Assembly (NCBI GenBank): GCA_015056735.1
Contig: SVFT01000002.1
Span: forward strand, 36,432-100,431
Source: Lachnospiraceae bacterium
GTDB lineage: Bacteria; Bacillota; Clostridia; Lachnospirales; Lachnospiraceae
Direction of reading: 5' to 3'
DNA: 64,000 nt
The notes under the pieces were generated by a model. The model did not search any database. It worked only from the letters and a program-made list of their open reading frames with translations, and was not told the origin of the DNA. This document shows positions 1-10,766 of the stretch, piece by piece (position 1 is the first letter of the stretch; each line of letters starts with the position of its first letter). Made by a program: the position numbers and the translations under genes.

Positions 1-143
1 AGGTTGCCAAGGTGACGGGTACCAACAAGGATGACACCCTCGCAAAGACACCGCAGAAGCGCGAAAGCGTCAAGATCTACCCCAATGATCCGTGTCCGTG
101 CGGCAGCGGCAAGAAGTACAAAAACTGCTGCGGTAGAAAGTAG
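1..143 (+). CDS. secA: SecA preprotein translocase ATPase, C-terminal end only
   Basis: Only the last 46 codons are in the window, read from position 3 to the TAG at 141-143. The tail ends in [19 protein letters not shown], the zinc-binding C-terminal motif (CxCx8CC) that SecA uses to contact SecB or ribosomes. SecA drives post-translational export through SecYEG. The short motif alone also occurs in unrelated SEC-C proteins, but the directly following prfB is the usual neighbour of secA in Firmicutes, which settles the call. The gap to prfB is only 8 bases, so the two are probably co-transcribed. Confidence 0.9.
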   Translation, partial: VAKVTGTNKDDTLAKTPQKRESVKIYPNDPCPCGSGKKYKNCCGRK

Positions 144-151
144 GTAATCAC

Positions 152-1273
152 TTGGTTGAATTAGATCAGATGAAGACAGAGCTTCAGTCCTATGAAGCGC
201 CGCTTAAAGAAGTCCGCGATTCTCTTGGACTCGATGATAAGAAGCGCCGCATCGAAGAGCTGGAACGGGAGATGGAGGCACCCGGCTTCTGGGATGATCC
301 GGATCGCTCGAACAGCAAGATGAAGGAACTGAAGAATATGAAGGATCTCGTCGCGAAGATGGATGGCCTTTCGGGGCAGTACGAGGACATTGAGACGCTG
401 ATCGAGATGGGATATGAGTCTGAGGATGCGGAGCTGGTAGCGGATACGCGGGCAGAGCTCGATGCATTTATCGCAACATTTGAAGAGATCCGGATCGGTC
501 AGCTTCTGACCGGCGAATATGATAAGAACAATGCGATCCTGAAGCTGAACGCTGGCGCGGGCGGCACGGAGAGCTGTGACTGGGCCGGCATGCTGTATCG
601 CATGTACACACGCTGGGCAGAGAAAAAAGGTTATCAGGTAGAGGTCCTGGATTATCTGGACGGTGACGAGGCCGGCATTAAGTCGGTCACATTTCAGGTA
701 AACGGGGAGAATGCATACGGCTACTTAAAGTCGGAAAAGGGTGTTCACCGTCTGGTCCGGATCTCTCCGTTTAATGCGCAGGGCAAGCGGCAGACTTCTT
801 TTGTCTCGCTGGATGTTATGCCGGATATCGAAGAGGATCTGGATATCGAGATCAATGACGATGATATCAGGATCGACACATATCGAAGCAGCGGCGCGGG
901 CGGTCAGCATATCAACAAGACATCCTCCGCGATCCGCATCACGCATCTTCCGACCGGTATCGTGGTGCAGTGCCAGAACGAGCGCAGCCAGTTCCAGAAC
1001 AAAGACAAGGCGATGCAGATGCTGAAGGCCAAGCTCTACCTGCTCCGTCAGGAAGAGAATGCTGCAAAGCTTTCCGGCATTCGCGGTGAAGTCAAGGAGA
1101 TCGGCTGGGGCAATCAGATCCGTTCTTATGTTATGCAGCCGTATACGATGGTCAAGGACCACCGGACGGGTGAAGAGAGCGGCAACACAGATGCTGTTCT
1201 GGACGGTGCACTGGATCCTTTTATCAACGCGTATCTGAAGTGGATCAATTTGGCACCGACGGAAGAAGAATAG
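152..1273 (+). CDS. prfB: Peptide chain release factor 2 (RF2)
   Basis: RF2 recognises UAA and UGA stop codons and triggers peptidyl-tRNA hydrolysis. The 373-residue product carries the SPF tripeptide anticodon (ISPFNAQGKRQ, near residue 206) and the catalytic GGQ loop (GAGGQHINKTSSA, near residue 250). The start is TTG at 152, eight bases after the secA stop; no strong Shine-Dalgarno sequence is visible, so translation may be coupled. The frame is open throughout: around codons 24-27, where many prfB genes carry CTT TGA C for programmed +1 frameshifting, this gene reads CTT GGA CTC. It therefore lacks the usual autoregulatory frameshift. Confidence 0.97.
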   Translation: MVELDQMKTELQSYEAPLKEVRDSLGLDDKKRRIEELEREMEAPGFWDDPDRSNSKMKELKNMKDLVAKMDGLSGQYEDIETLIEMGYESEDAELVADTRAELDAFIATFEEIRIGQLLTGEYDKNNAILKLNAGAGGTESCDWAGMLYRMYTRWAEKKGYQVEVLDYLDGDEAGIKSVTFQVNGENAYGYLKSEKGVHRLVRISPFNAQGKRQTSFVSLDVMPDIEEDLDIEINDDDIRIDTYRSSGAGGQHINKTSSAIRITHLPTGIVVQCQNERSQFQNKDKAMQMLKAKLYLLRQEENAAKLSGIRGEVKEIGWGNQIRSYVMQPYTMVKDHRTGEESGNTDAVLDGALDPFINAYLKWINLAPTEEE

Positions 1274-1350
1274 GCAAAATGTTCAAACGAACCCCCGATT
1301 TCTTGTGAAAGATGCCGATTGCAAGATTTTGAGACAAGTCATAGAATAAG

Positions 1351-1385
1351 GACACTGAGCAATTCGCTCGGTGTCTTTTTTATTT
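1351..1385 (+). terminator. Rho-independent terminator after prfB
   Basis: A 10-bp stem, GACACTGAGC paired with GCTCGGTGTC (one G-U pair) around loop AATTC, is followed by six or more T. It lies 78 bases after the prfB stop and ends the secA-prfB transcript. Confidence 0.88.
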
Positions 1386-1471
1386 ATTTTACGGCACTCA
1401 TGCCGGTTCATTGTGCAGTCGCACATTTTTTTCCAACAAGAAAGTACGAATGATAGGAGGAAGAAGGAAAA

Positions 1472-3643
1472 TTGAAGAAGATCAGTAAACATTTGCTGGG
1501 CCTTATGATGTGCATGCTTTGTTTTTCATGCACATTTGTGATACCGGCACATGCTGAAAACGATTATGGGATCGATGCGGATGATCCGCGCGCGGATGCG
1601 GAGGACGTGATCGGATACAGCGGAAAAGAAGAAACATATGAAGTAAAAGTAACGGGGATCTATGATATTTCGGTTTACGGTGCACAGGGGGGCACGGGGA
1701 TCGGAAGTGTCGGGAATCCATATTTGAGCCGGGTATCCCCCGATACAAGAGGTGATTACGGGAGCCGTACTAAGAGCAGAGTTTTCTTGGAAGAAGGCAC
1801 AAAACTGACAGTCTGTGTCGGCGGACTCGGTGGTACGGGACATCTTGGATGGCGTTCGGACAAGGAACTTTGGGGCGGTCCCGGTGGCTGGCCGGATGGA
1901 AAGCAAGGACATACGATCGGTCTGTATCATGATAAGGACGATGACCATGATGTGTGTATCTCAACGGGCGGCGGTGGCGGTTCGTCTTACATTACCTATG
2001 AGGGCGAGACGATCATCTCGGCAGCCGGAGGCGCAGGCGGCGCAATGTGGCTTGATACCAGCAGACACCATGGAGACCGGCGGGACGGCGGCGCGGGAGG
2101 CGGATCCTCTTTTGTACAGGACGCAGGTGATCTTGCCTGGATGACTGAAGATGTGAAGGTCTTGGAAACGGGCATAAACAGCGGAGCCGGAAAGATCGTA
2201 TTGAAGCTCATCAAGCCCCGCGTCAGTGCCGTGCTCCGCCCGGATCTTGACGACTGGACAACGGATGATGTGACGCTCCGTGCCACGGTCACTTCGACGG
2301 GCGAAGGGGCCACATCCGACTGCTTCTACTGGGAGTACGAGCCCAAAGAAAACAGCGGCGATGTACGGGCGGAAGGCGCTGTGCTTGGCGAATGGACAGA
2401 TGATGATACGCTTACGGTATCGGCAAACGGAACAGTGACCTGCAGGGTGCGTGATATAAACGGCAATGAAAGTACTGCAACCTTTCGCATTACGAATATC
2501 GACCGGAAAGGACCGAAGATCAGCAGGGAGCTTTCACCTTCCGAATGGACGATGGATCCGGTGACACTTACGATCAGGGCGAGCGACGAAGATGGTGCCG
2601 GCATCGCAGACGAAGGCTATCTCTGGAGCGATGATGCTGTGCTTGCACCGGATGATGAGGGCGATTATGAGCTTTTATGGAATGCGACAACATCCAAAAC
2701 ATATGACGAGAATACATCCGTGACGGTGACGGTGCGTGATAAGCTCGGAAACCGTACGGAGCAGACGATCGAGATCACCAATATCGACAGAACGGCGCCG
2801 ACGGTGAAGCTTACGCCGGAAGACAAGTGGACATCGGGTGAGATGACTTTTATGATCGACGCGGAGGATCTGCAGCCTGACGGAAAGACGCCCGGCTGCG
2901 GCCTTCCGGAAGATGCCTACTCAGCAGACGGAACGACCTTTACGGATGAGCGGGCGATCCTTGTGACAGAACCGGGCACCGTGACGGTCTGGGTACGGGA
3001 CAGGCTCGGTAACCTGACGGAGAGCCATATCAGCGTCTCATATGATAAGCCGAAAGGCGGCGGAAGCGGCAAGGGAGGAAAAGGAGGATCCGGTTCGAAC
3101 GGAAATGCATCCGCAAATTCTCCGGAAGGAGAGCGTATCCCTGCGGATGAAGCGACCCTTCCAAACGGCGGACTGCCTGTGGAGATCCCGGGGATCGATG
3201 AAACATCGGCGCTGGGAAACATCAGCCTGAACGCAGCCGGAAAAGCACTGCAGACAGGCCGAAAAGCAAAGCGAAAGCCCGCGACAGGTGCAGAAGATGC
3301 GATGCGCTACGGCACGATCGACAAGGCGGAGGAGCCCGGGTTTTCTGAGATCGTAAAAGCGCTTTCCGGCGGCGACGAACAGCGTCTTGACAGCATCGGA
3401 AAGAGCGCTTCGACGGCTGTAGCCGGAAAGAATGGAAGCGGCGACATGGACGTGACGACCGCGAAAGACGGGCTGAAAAGCGGCATTCTCGCATCCGTCG
3501 CCTCCGGAGCCGAGTGGGTGATGCGGATCATTCAGAAGTGGAAGCATGTGATCACTTATTCGCTCGGCGGTCTGATCTTTTTCAGCCTCCTGGGTCTTGG
3601 CGCGGTCTTCTTTTTAGTATGGAAACGGAAAAAAAGGAATTGA
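1472..3643 (+). CDS. Secreted, membrane-anchored glycine-rich surface protein with Ig-like repeats
   Basis: A 723-residue surface protein of unknown function. Translation starts at TTG 1472 behind a strong TAGGAGG (1454-1460). Residues 1-28 form a signal peptide ending in PAHA. Residues 45-250 are a glycine-rich domain (VYGAQGGTG, GGGGGSSYI, GGAGGGSSF), like the Gly-rich domains of bacterial adhesins and ALK-type receptors. Residues 250-520 hold about three Ig-like units of 90 residues marked by the repeated ITNIDR-x-x-P motif. A low-complexity Gly/Ser/Lys stretch follows, and the C-terminus is a membrane helix with a basic tail (WKRKKRN) and no LPXTG motif. The chain is probably exposed on the wall and held by the C-terminal helix. 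It stands alone between terminators, so ligand and partners are unknown. Confidence 0.7.
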   Translation: MKKISKHLLGLMMCMLCFSCTFVIPAHAENDYGIDADDPRADAEDVIGYSGKEETYEVKVTGIYDISVYGAQGGTGIGSVGNPYLSRVSPDTRGDYGSRTKSRVFLEEGTKLTVCVGGLGGTGHLGWRSDKELWGGPGGWPDGKQGHTIGLYHDKDDDHDVCISTGGGGGSSYITYEGETIISAAGGAGGAMWLDTSRHHGDRRDGGAGGGSSFVQDAGDLAWMTEDVKVLETGINSGAGKIVLKLIKPRVSAVLRPDLDDWTTDDVTLRATVTSTGEGATSDCFYWEYEPKENSGDVRAEGAVLGEWTDDDTLTVSANGTVTCRVRDINGNESTATFRITNIDRKGPKISRELSPSEWTMDPVTLTIRASDEDGAGIADEGYLWSDDAVLAPDDEGDYELLWNATTSKTYDENTSVTVTVRDKLGNRTEQTIEITNIDRTAPTVKLTPEDKWTSGEMTFMIDAEDLQPDGKTPGCGLPEDAYSADGTTFTDERAILVTEPGTVTVWVRDRLGNLTESHISVSYDKPKGGGSGKGGKGGSGSNGNASANSPEGERIPADEATLPNGGLPVEIPGIDETSALGNISLNAAGKALQTGRKAKRKPATGAEDAMRYGTIDKAEEPGFSEIVKALSGGDEQRLDSIGKSASTAVAGKNGSGDMDVTTAKDGLKSGILASVASGAEWVMRIIQKWKHVITYSLGGLIFFSLLGLGAVFFLVWKRKKRN

Positions 3644-3701
3644 ATCCCTCTTTTTTTTATACTATGATAGTGTAAGTATATCTGTACGGAAGGAGACCTT
3701 G

Positions 3702-5671
<1,970 letters not shown>

Positions 5672-5711
5672 AAAATATAGTTGACATAACGCGGTTTAAA
5701 GAATAAGGAAA

Positions 5712-5757
5712 ACGCCGGGAATCATACCAATATCAGGATCCCCGGCGCTTTTTGTTT
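5712..5757. terminator. Bidirectional terminator between guaB and the MerR gene
   Basis: CGCCGGG (5713-5719) pairs with CCCGGCG (5741-5747), followed by CTTTTTG on the plus strand and preceded by A-rich sequence that serves the minus strand. It sits between two convergent genes. Confidence 0.8.
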
Positions 5758-5765
5758 TCGTATCG

Positions 5766-6533
5766 TTAATCGACCAAAATCTGAAGCTCAACCGTGTGGC
5801 CGTTTTGGTCCGGTTCCAGAATATCGCTCTCGATCGCAAGAAAATGCTTTCCGCGAAGAGAGAGTTCGTTTATGTATGCGCCCTTGTCGATTACACGCGT
5901 TGTCTCTTTACGGCAATTGTATTCACCCGCCGGAAGGATGCGAACGCGCTTATCTGTTATATCTGCTTCGCCTGTGATGTGAACGAAGATAAAGCGCTCT
6001 ACGGTTCCGTCTTCGCTGTATTCATAAAGCAGACCGGCCGGGTATTCCGCCTTCATGCCAAGGAGCTGTGCCAGCATGAACAGACGCAGGATCTTCTGGC
6101 TGTAATTGTCTTCTGACGGGTTGTACGGTGCAGTCAGGACGGCACGCTTTTCAAGGTGGGATGCATGGAAGGAACGCGCTTCCTGCGCGGTTTTTTCAAC
6201 TGTATCCAGTGCAACCTGCACTGTTTCAAGGCGCTTTCGGATATCCATGATCTTCTGCTCGGCCATGAGTTTGCCGTCATAAAGCAGATCGCGGAAACGG
6301 AATGTCCCTGTCTCATCGCGGTATTTGTCAAAATCGCGAAGCGCGATCCCCAGTTCGATGCACAGGCTGACCGCATCCAGCAGCGGGAGCTGCTCCTCTT
6401 TATAGTAACGGTAATTCGTCACCGGATCCGTATAAGCGGGACGAAAAACACCGATCTCATCGTAATAGCGAAGGGATTTGATGCTGACTCCCTTAAGCTT
6501 TGCGACCTTTCCGATAGACAGATATCCTTTCAT
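5766..6533 (-). CDS. MerR-family transcriptional regulator with effector-binding domain
   Basis: A 255-residue regulator. Residues 4-72 form a MerR winged helix-turn-helix (IGKVAKLKGVSIKSLRYYDE, then NYRYYKEEQL), followed by a coiled-coil dimerisation helix to about residue 115. The last 130 residues resemble the GyrI/BmrR drug-binding fold, as in multidrug-sensing MerR proteins. GGAGG lies six bases before the ATG (6533). No efflux pump is adjacent; the divergent neighbour is a DUF1700 protein. An imperfect dyad just upstream may be its own operator. The ligand is unknown. Confidence 0.85.
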   Translation of the reverse strand: MKGYLSIGKVAKLKGVSIKSLRYYDEIGVFRPAYTDPVTNYRYYKEEQLPLLDAVSLCIELGIALRDFDKYRDETGTFRFRDLLYDGKLMAEQKIMDIRKRLETVQVALDTVEKTAQEARSFHASHLEKRAVLTAPYNPSEDNYSQKILRLFMLAQLLGMKAEYPAGLLYEYSEDGTVERFIFVHITGEADITDKRVRILPAGEYNCRKETTRVIDKGAYINELSLRGKHFLAIESDILEPDQNGHTVELQILVD

Positions 6534-6548
6534 GTATAACCTCCGTAA

Positions 6549-6567
6549 CTCTACCCCATAGGAACAG
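6549..6567. promoter_or_regulatory. Possible MerR-type operator
   Basis: An imperfect dyad, CTCTACC CCATA GGAACAG (5 of 7 arm positions pair), lies 15-35 bases upstream of the MerR start. MerR proteins typically bind such dyads inside long promoter spacers. Autoregulation is an inference; no clean -35/-10 pair was found. Confidence 0.35.
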
Positions 6568-6686
6568 TTTTAGTATGCCATAAAACGGTCCGGCGGGCAA
6601 CATCTTTCCGCGATATACTTTTCTTTTTACAGGGATTAAGCTACAATAGTCATTAGATTTTTGGACAGAAAGAAATTGGGAAGACC

Positions 6687-7121
6687 ATGACAAAATTTGA
6701 ATTTGCAGACATTTTAAGAAGTACATTATCGGTGAAGCTCCCTTCTTCGGAAGTGGAAGAGCATGTCCGCTATTATAATGAATACATTGACGGCCGTATC
6801 CGGATGGGAGAATCCGAAGAAGATGTCCTTGCATCGTTGGGTGATCCCCGCCTGCTTGCACGGACGATCATCGATACGAGCCCGGGTGCGGAGGAACGCG
6901 CCGAGGGAGAGCAGGCTGCTTCCGGCGGCGATCCATCCCAAAAGACAGGCAGGTTCCCGCGCCTGAATCCGTTCTGGGTGGCGCTGTTTCTTGCTGTGGT
7001 CGTTCTGTTTGTGATCCTGAGCTTTGTGGGCGCAGTGATCTATTATCTGGCACCGGTTCTGATCCCGCTCCTTTTGATCCTGTGGTTTATCAATGTATTT
7101 AAACGGGGTGGATTTCGATGA
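6687..7121 (+). CDS. DUF1700 (HAAS-type) membrane protein
   Basis: A 144-residue protein. Residues 1-60 match the HAAS/DUF1700 helical domain (VEEHVRYYNEYIDGRIRMGE, then LGDPRLLARTII), in which a short amphipathic segment precedes membrane helices. Two adjacent membrane helices lie at about residues 95-138. Such proteins are often paired with PadR-type regulators, but no PadR gene is adjacent here. The stop overlaps the next start (ATGA at 7118-7121), implying translational coupling to the methyltransferase gene. Function unknown. Confidence 0.75.
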   Translation: MTKFEFADILRSTLSVKLPSSEVEEHVRYYNEYIDGRIRMGESEEDVLASLGDPRLLARTIIDTSPGAEERAEGEQAASGGDPSQKTGRFPRLNPFWVALFLAVVVLFVILSFVGAVIYYLAPVLIPLLLILWFINVFKRGGFR

Positions 7122-8260
7122 AAAGGTTTGAGCTGATCGCACCGTGCCACTTTGGCCTGGAATCGGTATTAAAGCGCGAGATCACGGATCTCGGATATGA
7201 AGTGACTGCGGTGGAAGACGGCCGGGTCACTTTCTTTGGGGATGCCGAAGCGCTGTGCCGTGCAAATGTGTTTCTGCGGACAGCGGAGCGGATCCTGATC
7301 AAGATCGGCAGTTTTCATGCAGAGACATTTGAGGAGCTCTTTCAGGGGATCAAAGCTCTTCCCTGGGAAGAGTATATCCCGAAGAACGGTAAGTTCTGGG
7401 TGGCGAAGGCTTCCAGCGTGAAGAGCAGACTTTTCAGCCCGTCAGACATCCAGTCGATCGTCAAAAAGGCGATGGTGGAGCGTTTAAAAGGAAGATATGC
7501 GGTCACATGGTTTCCGGAGGACGGCGAGTCCTTTCCGCTGCGCGTTTTTCTCATGAAAGATGAGGTGACGGTCGGGCTCGACTCAACGGGTGAGTCGCTT
7601 CATAAAAGGGGCTACCGGAAACTGACGGCCAAGGCGCCCATTGCGGAGAATCTTGCGGCGGCGCTTATTATGCTGACACCCTGGAGAGGTGACCGGATCC
7701 TGGTCGATCCTTTCTGCGGAAGCGGTACGATCCCGATCGAGGCGGCAATGATGGCTGCCCACATCGCACCCGGCATGAACAGGAGTTTTACGGCTGAAAA
7801 CTGGCCGCATATCATAGAGAAGAAACAGTGGTATGACGCGGTGGATGAGGCGCAGGAGATGATGACGCCGGATGTGCGGCCGGATATTCAGGGGTATGAC
7901 CTTGATGATGATATGGTCACGATCGCAAGACAGAATGCGAAGCTCGCAGGCGTTGAGAAGCTGATCCATTTTCAGAGGCGTGATGTCGCGGACTTAAGTC
8001 ACCCCAAGAAATACGGATTTCTTATCACGAACCCGCCATACGGAGAGCGTCTCGAAGAGAAAACGGCACTTCCCGCACTGTATCGTACGATCGGCGAGCG
8101 GTATCGTGAACTTGATTCCTGGTCGCTCTATCTCATCACCGCGTATGAAGATGCGGAAAAGCACATCGGCCGCAAGGCAGATAAGAATCGAAAGATCTAT
8201 AACGGTATGATGAAAACATACTTCTATCAATACATGGGGCCTAAGCCCCCGAAAAGGTGA
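7118..8260 (+). CDS. THUMP-domain 23S rRNA (guanine-N2-)methyltransferase, RlmL/YpsC type
   Basis: Predicted to transfer a methyl group from SAM to a guanine N2 of 23S rRNA (the m2G2445 position in the E. coli RlmL homologue). The N-terminal 165 residues form a ferredoxin-like plus THUMP RNA-binding region. The C-terminal half is a Rossmann methyltransferase with the SAM motif DPFCGSGTIPIEAAM and the catalytic NPPYGERL. The length of 380 residues matches the stand-alone YpsC form rather than the fused RlmKL. It overlaps the upstream gene by four bases, and the amidase-like gene follows after three. Confidence 0.9.
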   Translation: MKRFELIAPCHFGLESVLKREITDLGYEVTAVEDGRVTFFGDAEALCRANVFLRTAERILIKIGSFHAETFEELFQGIKALPWEEYIPKNGKFWVAKASSVKSRLFSPSDIQSIVKKAMVERLKGRYAVTWFPEDGESFPLRVFLMKDEVTVGLDSTGESLHKRGYRKLTAKAPIAENLAAALIMLTPWRGDRILVDPFCGSGTIPIEAAMMAAHIAPGMNRSFTAENWPHIIEKKQWYDAVDEAQEMMTPDVRPDIQGYDLDDDMVTIARQNAKLAGVEKLIHFQRRDVADLSHPKKYGFLITNPPYGERLEEKTALPALYRTIGERYRELDSWSLYLITAYEDAEKHIGRKADKNRKIYNGMMKTYFYQYMGPKPPKR

Positions 8261-8263
8261 TCC

Positions 8264-9313
8264 ATGCAGGATACATTGCTGAAGCGGATGCTGATCTTTA
8301 CCTGTATCTTTTTTGCCCTGGGCATGGGTGTGACGCTGTACTTTGCATACACCAAGGCGATCGTGATCGCTGAGGAGAGCGATCAGACCGGCGGGATCAG
8401 ACATTCGGATATCAAACAGGGAGACAACCTGTATTTTGCGCGCGAGGATCAGTCCAAGGGCGAACTGCTCATTCCGCTTCCGGAAACGGTGCGTGCGGAT
8501 GACATCGTGATCGAAAATCGCTACGCGGAGCACACACTGCACCTCCTTGTAAAAGGTGAATACGGCGGTTTTTACGAGACGCATGCGCTTTCGGGCAGCT
8601 ATGCACATATCGAAAAGGGCGTTTACTGGTCGGAACCGGCAGGCATCAATCTGCTGCTTTCATTGGACAGGCTTTTGGAGACGGAATATGTCTTTTCTAC
8701 CGGAATGCTAAAGCTCCGGCTCGTTGAGCCGACCAAAGGGGACCAGAAGACGGTCGTGATCGATGCTTCCTGCGGCGGGGAGGATACCGGCGACGAGGCG
8801 CATGGGATCCGCGAGAAGGATGTCACCCTGGCAGTGGCTGAGCAGGTGAGAAAGCAGTTTGAGAAAACCGACATTCGCGTCATTTTAACAAGAACAGACG
8901 ATACATTCCTTGCGGCCGAGACAAGAATGATGCTGGCAAATGATCTGAAAGCAGATTTTTTTGTCGGGATCGAAGTATCTTCCAATCCGGAGAATGCGAG
9001 AGTCAACGGCATGCAGGCTTTTTACAACGGGACCTACTTTATTCCTTATTTAGGCGGCGTGGAGCTTGCCGACCTTCTGGAAAAAGGTGCGAGCATGGCG
9101 ACCGGGGCTAAGGTCAACGGGATCTTTGCGGCATCGGATGACAAACCGGTCCTGAAGTATACACAGATCCCCGCAGCAGTGCTGGATATCGGGTATCTGA
9201 GCAATCCGGAAGAGGCAGCAAAACTCTCTGACCCAGACTATATCACCAGGGTGTCGGAAGGGATCGCACACGCCATCCGGGATGCATATCAATTAAAGGA
9301 GCAGGGAACATGA
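8264..9313 (+). CDS. Amidase_3-family cell-wall protein with a degenerate active site
   Basis: A 349-residue protein with an N-terminal signal anchor (residues 8-28) and a C-terminal N-acetylmuramoyl-L-alanine amidase (Amidase_3) fold at about residues 160-345. Active members bind zinc with His in DxGHGG, a Glu and His in SxHxN, and use a catalytic Glu near the end. Here the first motif reads DASCGGED (His to Cys), the Glu is kept in GIREKDVTL, the second His site reads GIEVSSN (His to Glu), and the last motif reads AVLDIGYLSN (Glu to Asp). It is therefore probably not a normal hydrolase; a regulator of other amidases is possible. It ends in an ATGA overlap with rdgB. Confidence 0.8.
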   Translation: MQDTLLKRMLIFTCIFFALGMGVTLYFAYTKAIVIAEESDQTGGIRHSDIKQGDNLYFAREDQSKGELLIPLPETVRADDIVIENRYAEHTLHLLVKGEYGGFYETHALSGSYAHIEKGVYWSEPAGINLLLSLDRLLETEYVFSTGMLKLRLVEPTKGDQKTVVIDASCGGEDTGDEAHGIREKDVTLAVAEQVRKQFEKTDIRVILTRTDDTFLAAETRMMLANDLKADFFVGIEVSSNPENARVNGMQAFYNGTYFIPYLGGVELADLLEKGASMATGAKVNGIFAASDDKPVLKYTQIPAAVLDIGYLSNPEEAAKLSDPDYITRVSEGIAHAIRDAYQLKEQGT

Positions 9314-9948
9314 GTATGAACATTATCTTCGCGACGGGCAATGAAGGCAAGATGCGCGAGATCCGCGAGATCATGAAAGATACGGACGCTGTGCTTTTCA
9401 GCGCTAAAGAAAAAAGCATTTCCACGGATGTGGATGAGACGGGCACGACGTTTGAAGAAAATGCGGTCATCAAGGCAAAGGATGCATACGAAAAGGGCCT
9501 TGCCGCGGGGATCACGGACGCAGTCTTTTTATCCGATGATTCCGGTCTGGAGGTCGATTATCTGAATAAGGAACCGGGTGTCTATTCCGCACGCTACATG
9601 GGCGAGGATACCTCCTACGATATCAAGAACGATTCGATCATCGAACGCCTAAGCGGCGTTCCGGACGATAAAAGAACAGCCAGGTTCGTATCCGTGATCG
9701 CGGCGGTGTTGCCGGGAGGCGAGTCGTTTTATGTCCGCGGCGAACTGGAAGGGCGGATCGGCTATGAGCGAAAGGGCCGGTACGGGTTCGGTTACGATCC
9801 GATCTTTTATTATCCGCCGCTTGACTGTCATACGGGAGAGCTGCTTCCCGAAGAGAAAAATGCGATCAGCCACAGGGGCAAGGCACTCGCCCTGATGAAG
9901 GAAGAGCTGGTAAGGCGCGGGATACTTGGAGGAAACAGACGTGCGTAA
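9310..9948 (+). CDS. rdgB: XTP/dITP diphosphatase (RdgB/HAM1 family)
   Basis: Hydrolyses non-canonical purine triphosphates (XTP, dITP) to monophosphates and so keeps them out of nucleic acids. The 212-residue sequence has the N-terminal FATGNEGKMREI substrate loop, the central DDSGLEVDYLNKEPGVYSAR motif and the GFGYDPIF motif. ATG 9310 follows AAAGGAGCAGG. It overlaps both neighbours by a few bases, so the 7.1-10.4 kb genes form one translationally coupled operon. Confidence 0.95.
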   Translation: MSMNIIFATGNEGKMREIREIMKDTDAVLFSAKEKSISTDVDETGTTFEENAVIKAKDAYEKGLAAGITDAVFLSDDSGLEVDYLNKEPGVYSARYMGEDTSYDIKNDSIIERLSGVPDDKRTARFVSVIAAVLPGGESFYVRGELEGRIGYERKGRYGFGYDPIFYYPPLDCHTGELLPEEKNAISHRGKALALMKEELVRRGILGGNRRA

Positions 9949-10429
9949 AATGAAAATACTGATCATCAGCGATACGCACGGAAGGCGTGATCCGCTTGGC
10001 TCGATCATCAAAGCGGAAAAGCCGTTCGATCTGCTGCTTCATTGCGGCGATGTGGAGGGCGATGAGGAGATCATCGCACAGGCTGCGGGGTGTCCCGCAA
10101 AGTTTGTGGCGGGTAACAATGACTACTTTTCCGATCTTCCGGGAGAGACGGAATTTCGGATCGGCAGATACAAGGTCTGGATGACACACGGCCATCACTA
10201 TTATGTGTCGATGAACACGGTTGTGCTTAAGCAGGAGGCACGCCTGAAAGAGGCGGATATCGTGCTCTACGGTCATACGCACAGACCGGATATCGATATC
10301 GCTTCGGACCTGATCGTGATCAACCCGGGAAGCCTTTCGTACCCGCGCACACCGGACAGGAGGCCCTCGTATGTGATCATGGAACTGGACGAAAATGGCG
10401 AGGCGCATTTTACGTTAAAAACTTATTGA
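9941..10429 (+). CDS. Metallophosphoesterase, YfcE/MJ0936 family
   Basis: A 162-residue calcineurin-like phosphoesterase with the family metal motifs in order: DTHGRRD, HCGDVEG, GNND, THGHHYYV and GHTHRPDI. Such proteins hydrolyse simple phosphodiesters in vitro; the natural substrate is unknown. GTG 9941 is chosen because GGAGGA lies seven bases before it; ATG 9950 is possible. Its TGA stop lies inside the -35 box of the following tRNA promoter. Co-location with rdgB is common in Firmicutes. Confidence 0.9.
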   Translation: MRKMKILIISDTHGRRDPLGSIIKAEKPFDLLLHCGDVEGDEEIIAQAAGCPAKFVAGNNDYFSDLPGETEFRIGRYKVWMTHGHHYYVSMNTVVLKQEARLKEADIVLYGHTHRPDIDIASDLIVINPGSLSYPRTPDRRPSYVIMELDENGEAHFTLKTY

Positions 10430-10454
10430 CATTGAAAAAAACATTCTATATAAT
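10426..10454 (+). promoter_or_regulatory. Consensus promoter of the five-tRNA operon
   Basis: TTGACA (10426-10431) and TATAAT (10449-10454) are both perfect consensus boxes with a 17-base spacer, about 32 bases before the first tRNA. The -35 box overlaps the stop codon of the upstream phosphoesterase. Confidence 0.88.
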
Positions 10455-10485
10455 AGTCCTTGCGTCGTGGGTCCTGACGATATTT

Positions 10486-10558
10486 CGGGGTGTGGCTCAG
10501 CTTGGCTAGAGCGCCTGGTTTGGGACCAGGAGGTCGCAGGTTCGAATCCTGTCACCCC

Positions 10559-10560
<2 letters not shown>
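10486..10560 (+). tRNA. tRNA-Pro (TGG anticodon)
   Basis: Cloverleaf with acceptor CGGGGTG/CACCCCG and anticodon loop TTTGGGA, giving anticodon TGG. CCA is not encoded. The discriminator would be T10560 rather than the usual A, and G10559-T10560 are also the first two bases of the next tRNA's acceptor stem, so the two genes overlap. Confidence 0.93.
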
Positions 10561-10632
<72 letters not shown>

Positions 10633-10665
10633 TTCGAAGAAACGTTGACCATGTTTTTTCGTTAT

Positions 10666-10740
10666 GGTGGGTGTGGCACAGTTGGTTAGCGCGCCAGATT
10701 GTGGTTCTGGAGGTCGAGGGTTCGAATCCCTCTACCCACC
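10666..10740 (+). tRNA. tRNA-His (GTG anticodon)
   Basis: The anticodon loop contains ATTGTGG, giving GTG. The acceptor GTGGGTG/TACCCAC is preceded by the extra G-1 (10666), which pairs with C73 (10740), the hallmark of tRNA-His. CCA is not encoded. Confidence 0.95.
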
Positions 10741-10766
10741 TTTTACAGGAGTAGATTTTATCCTGT

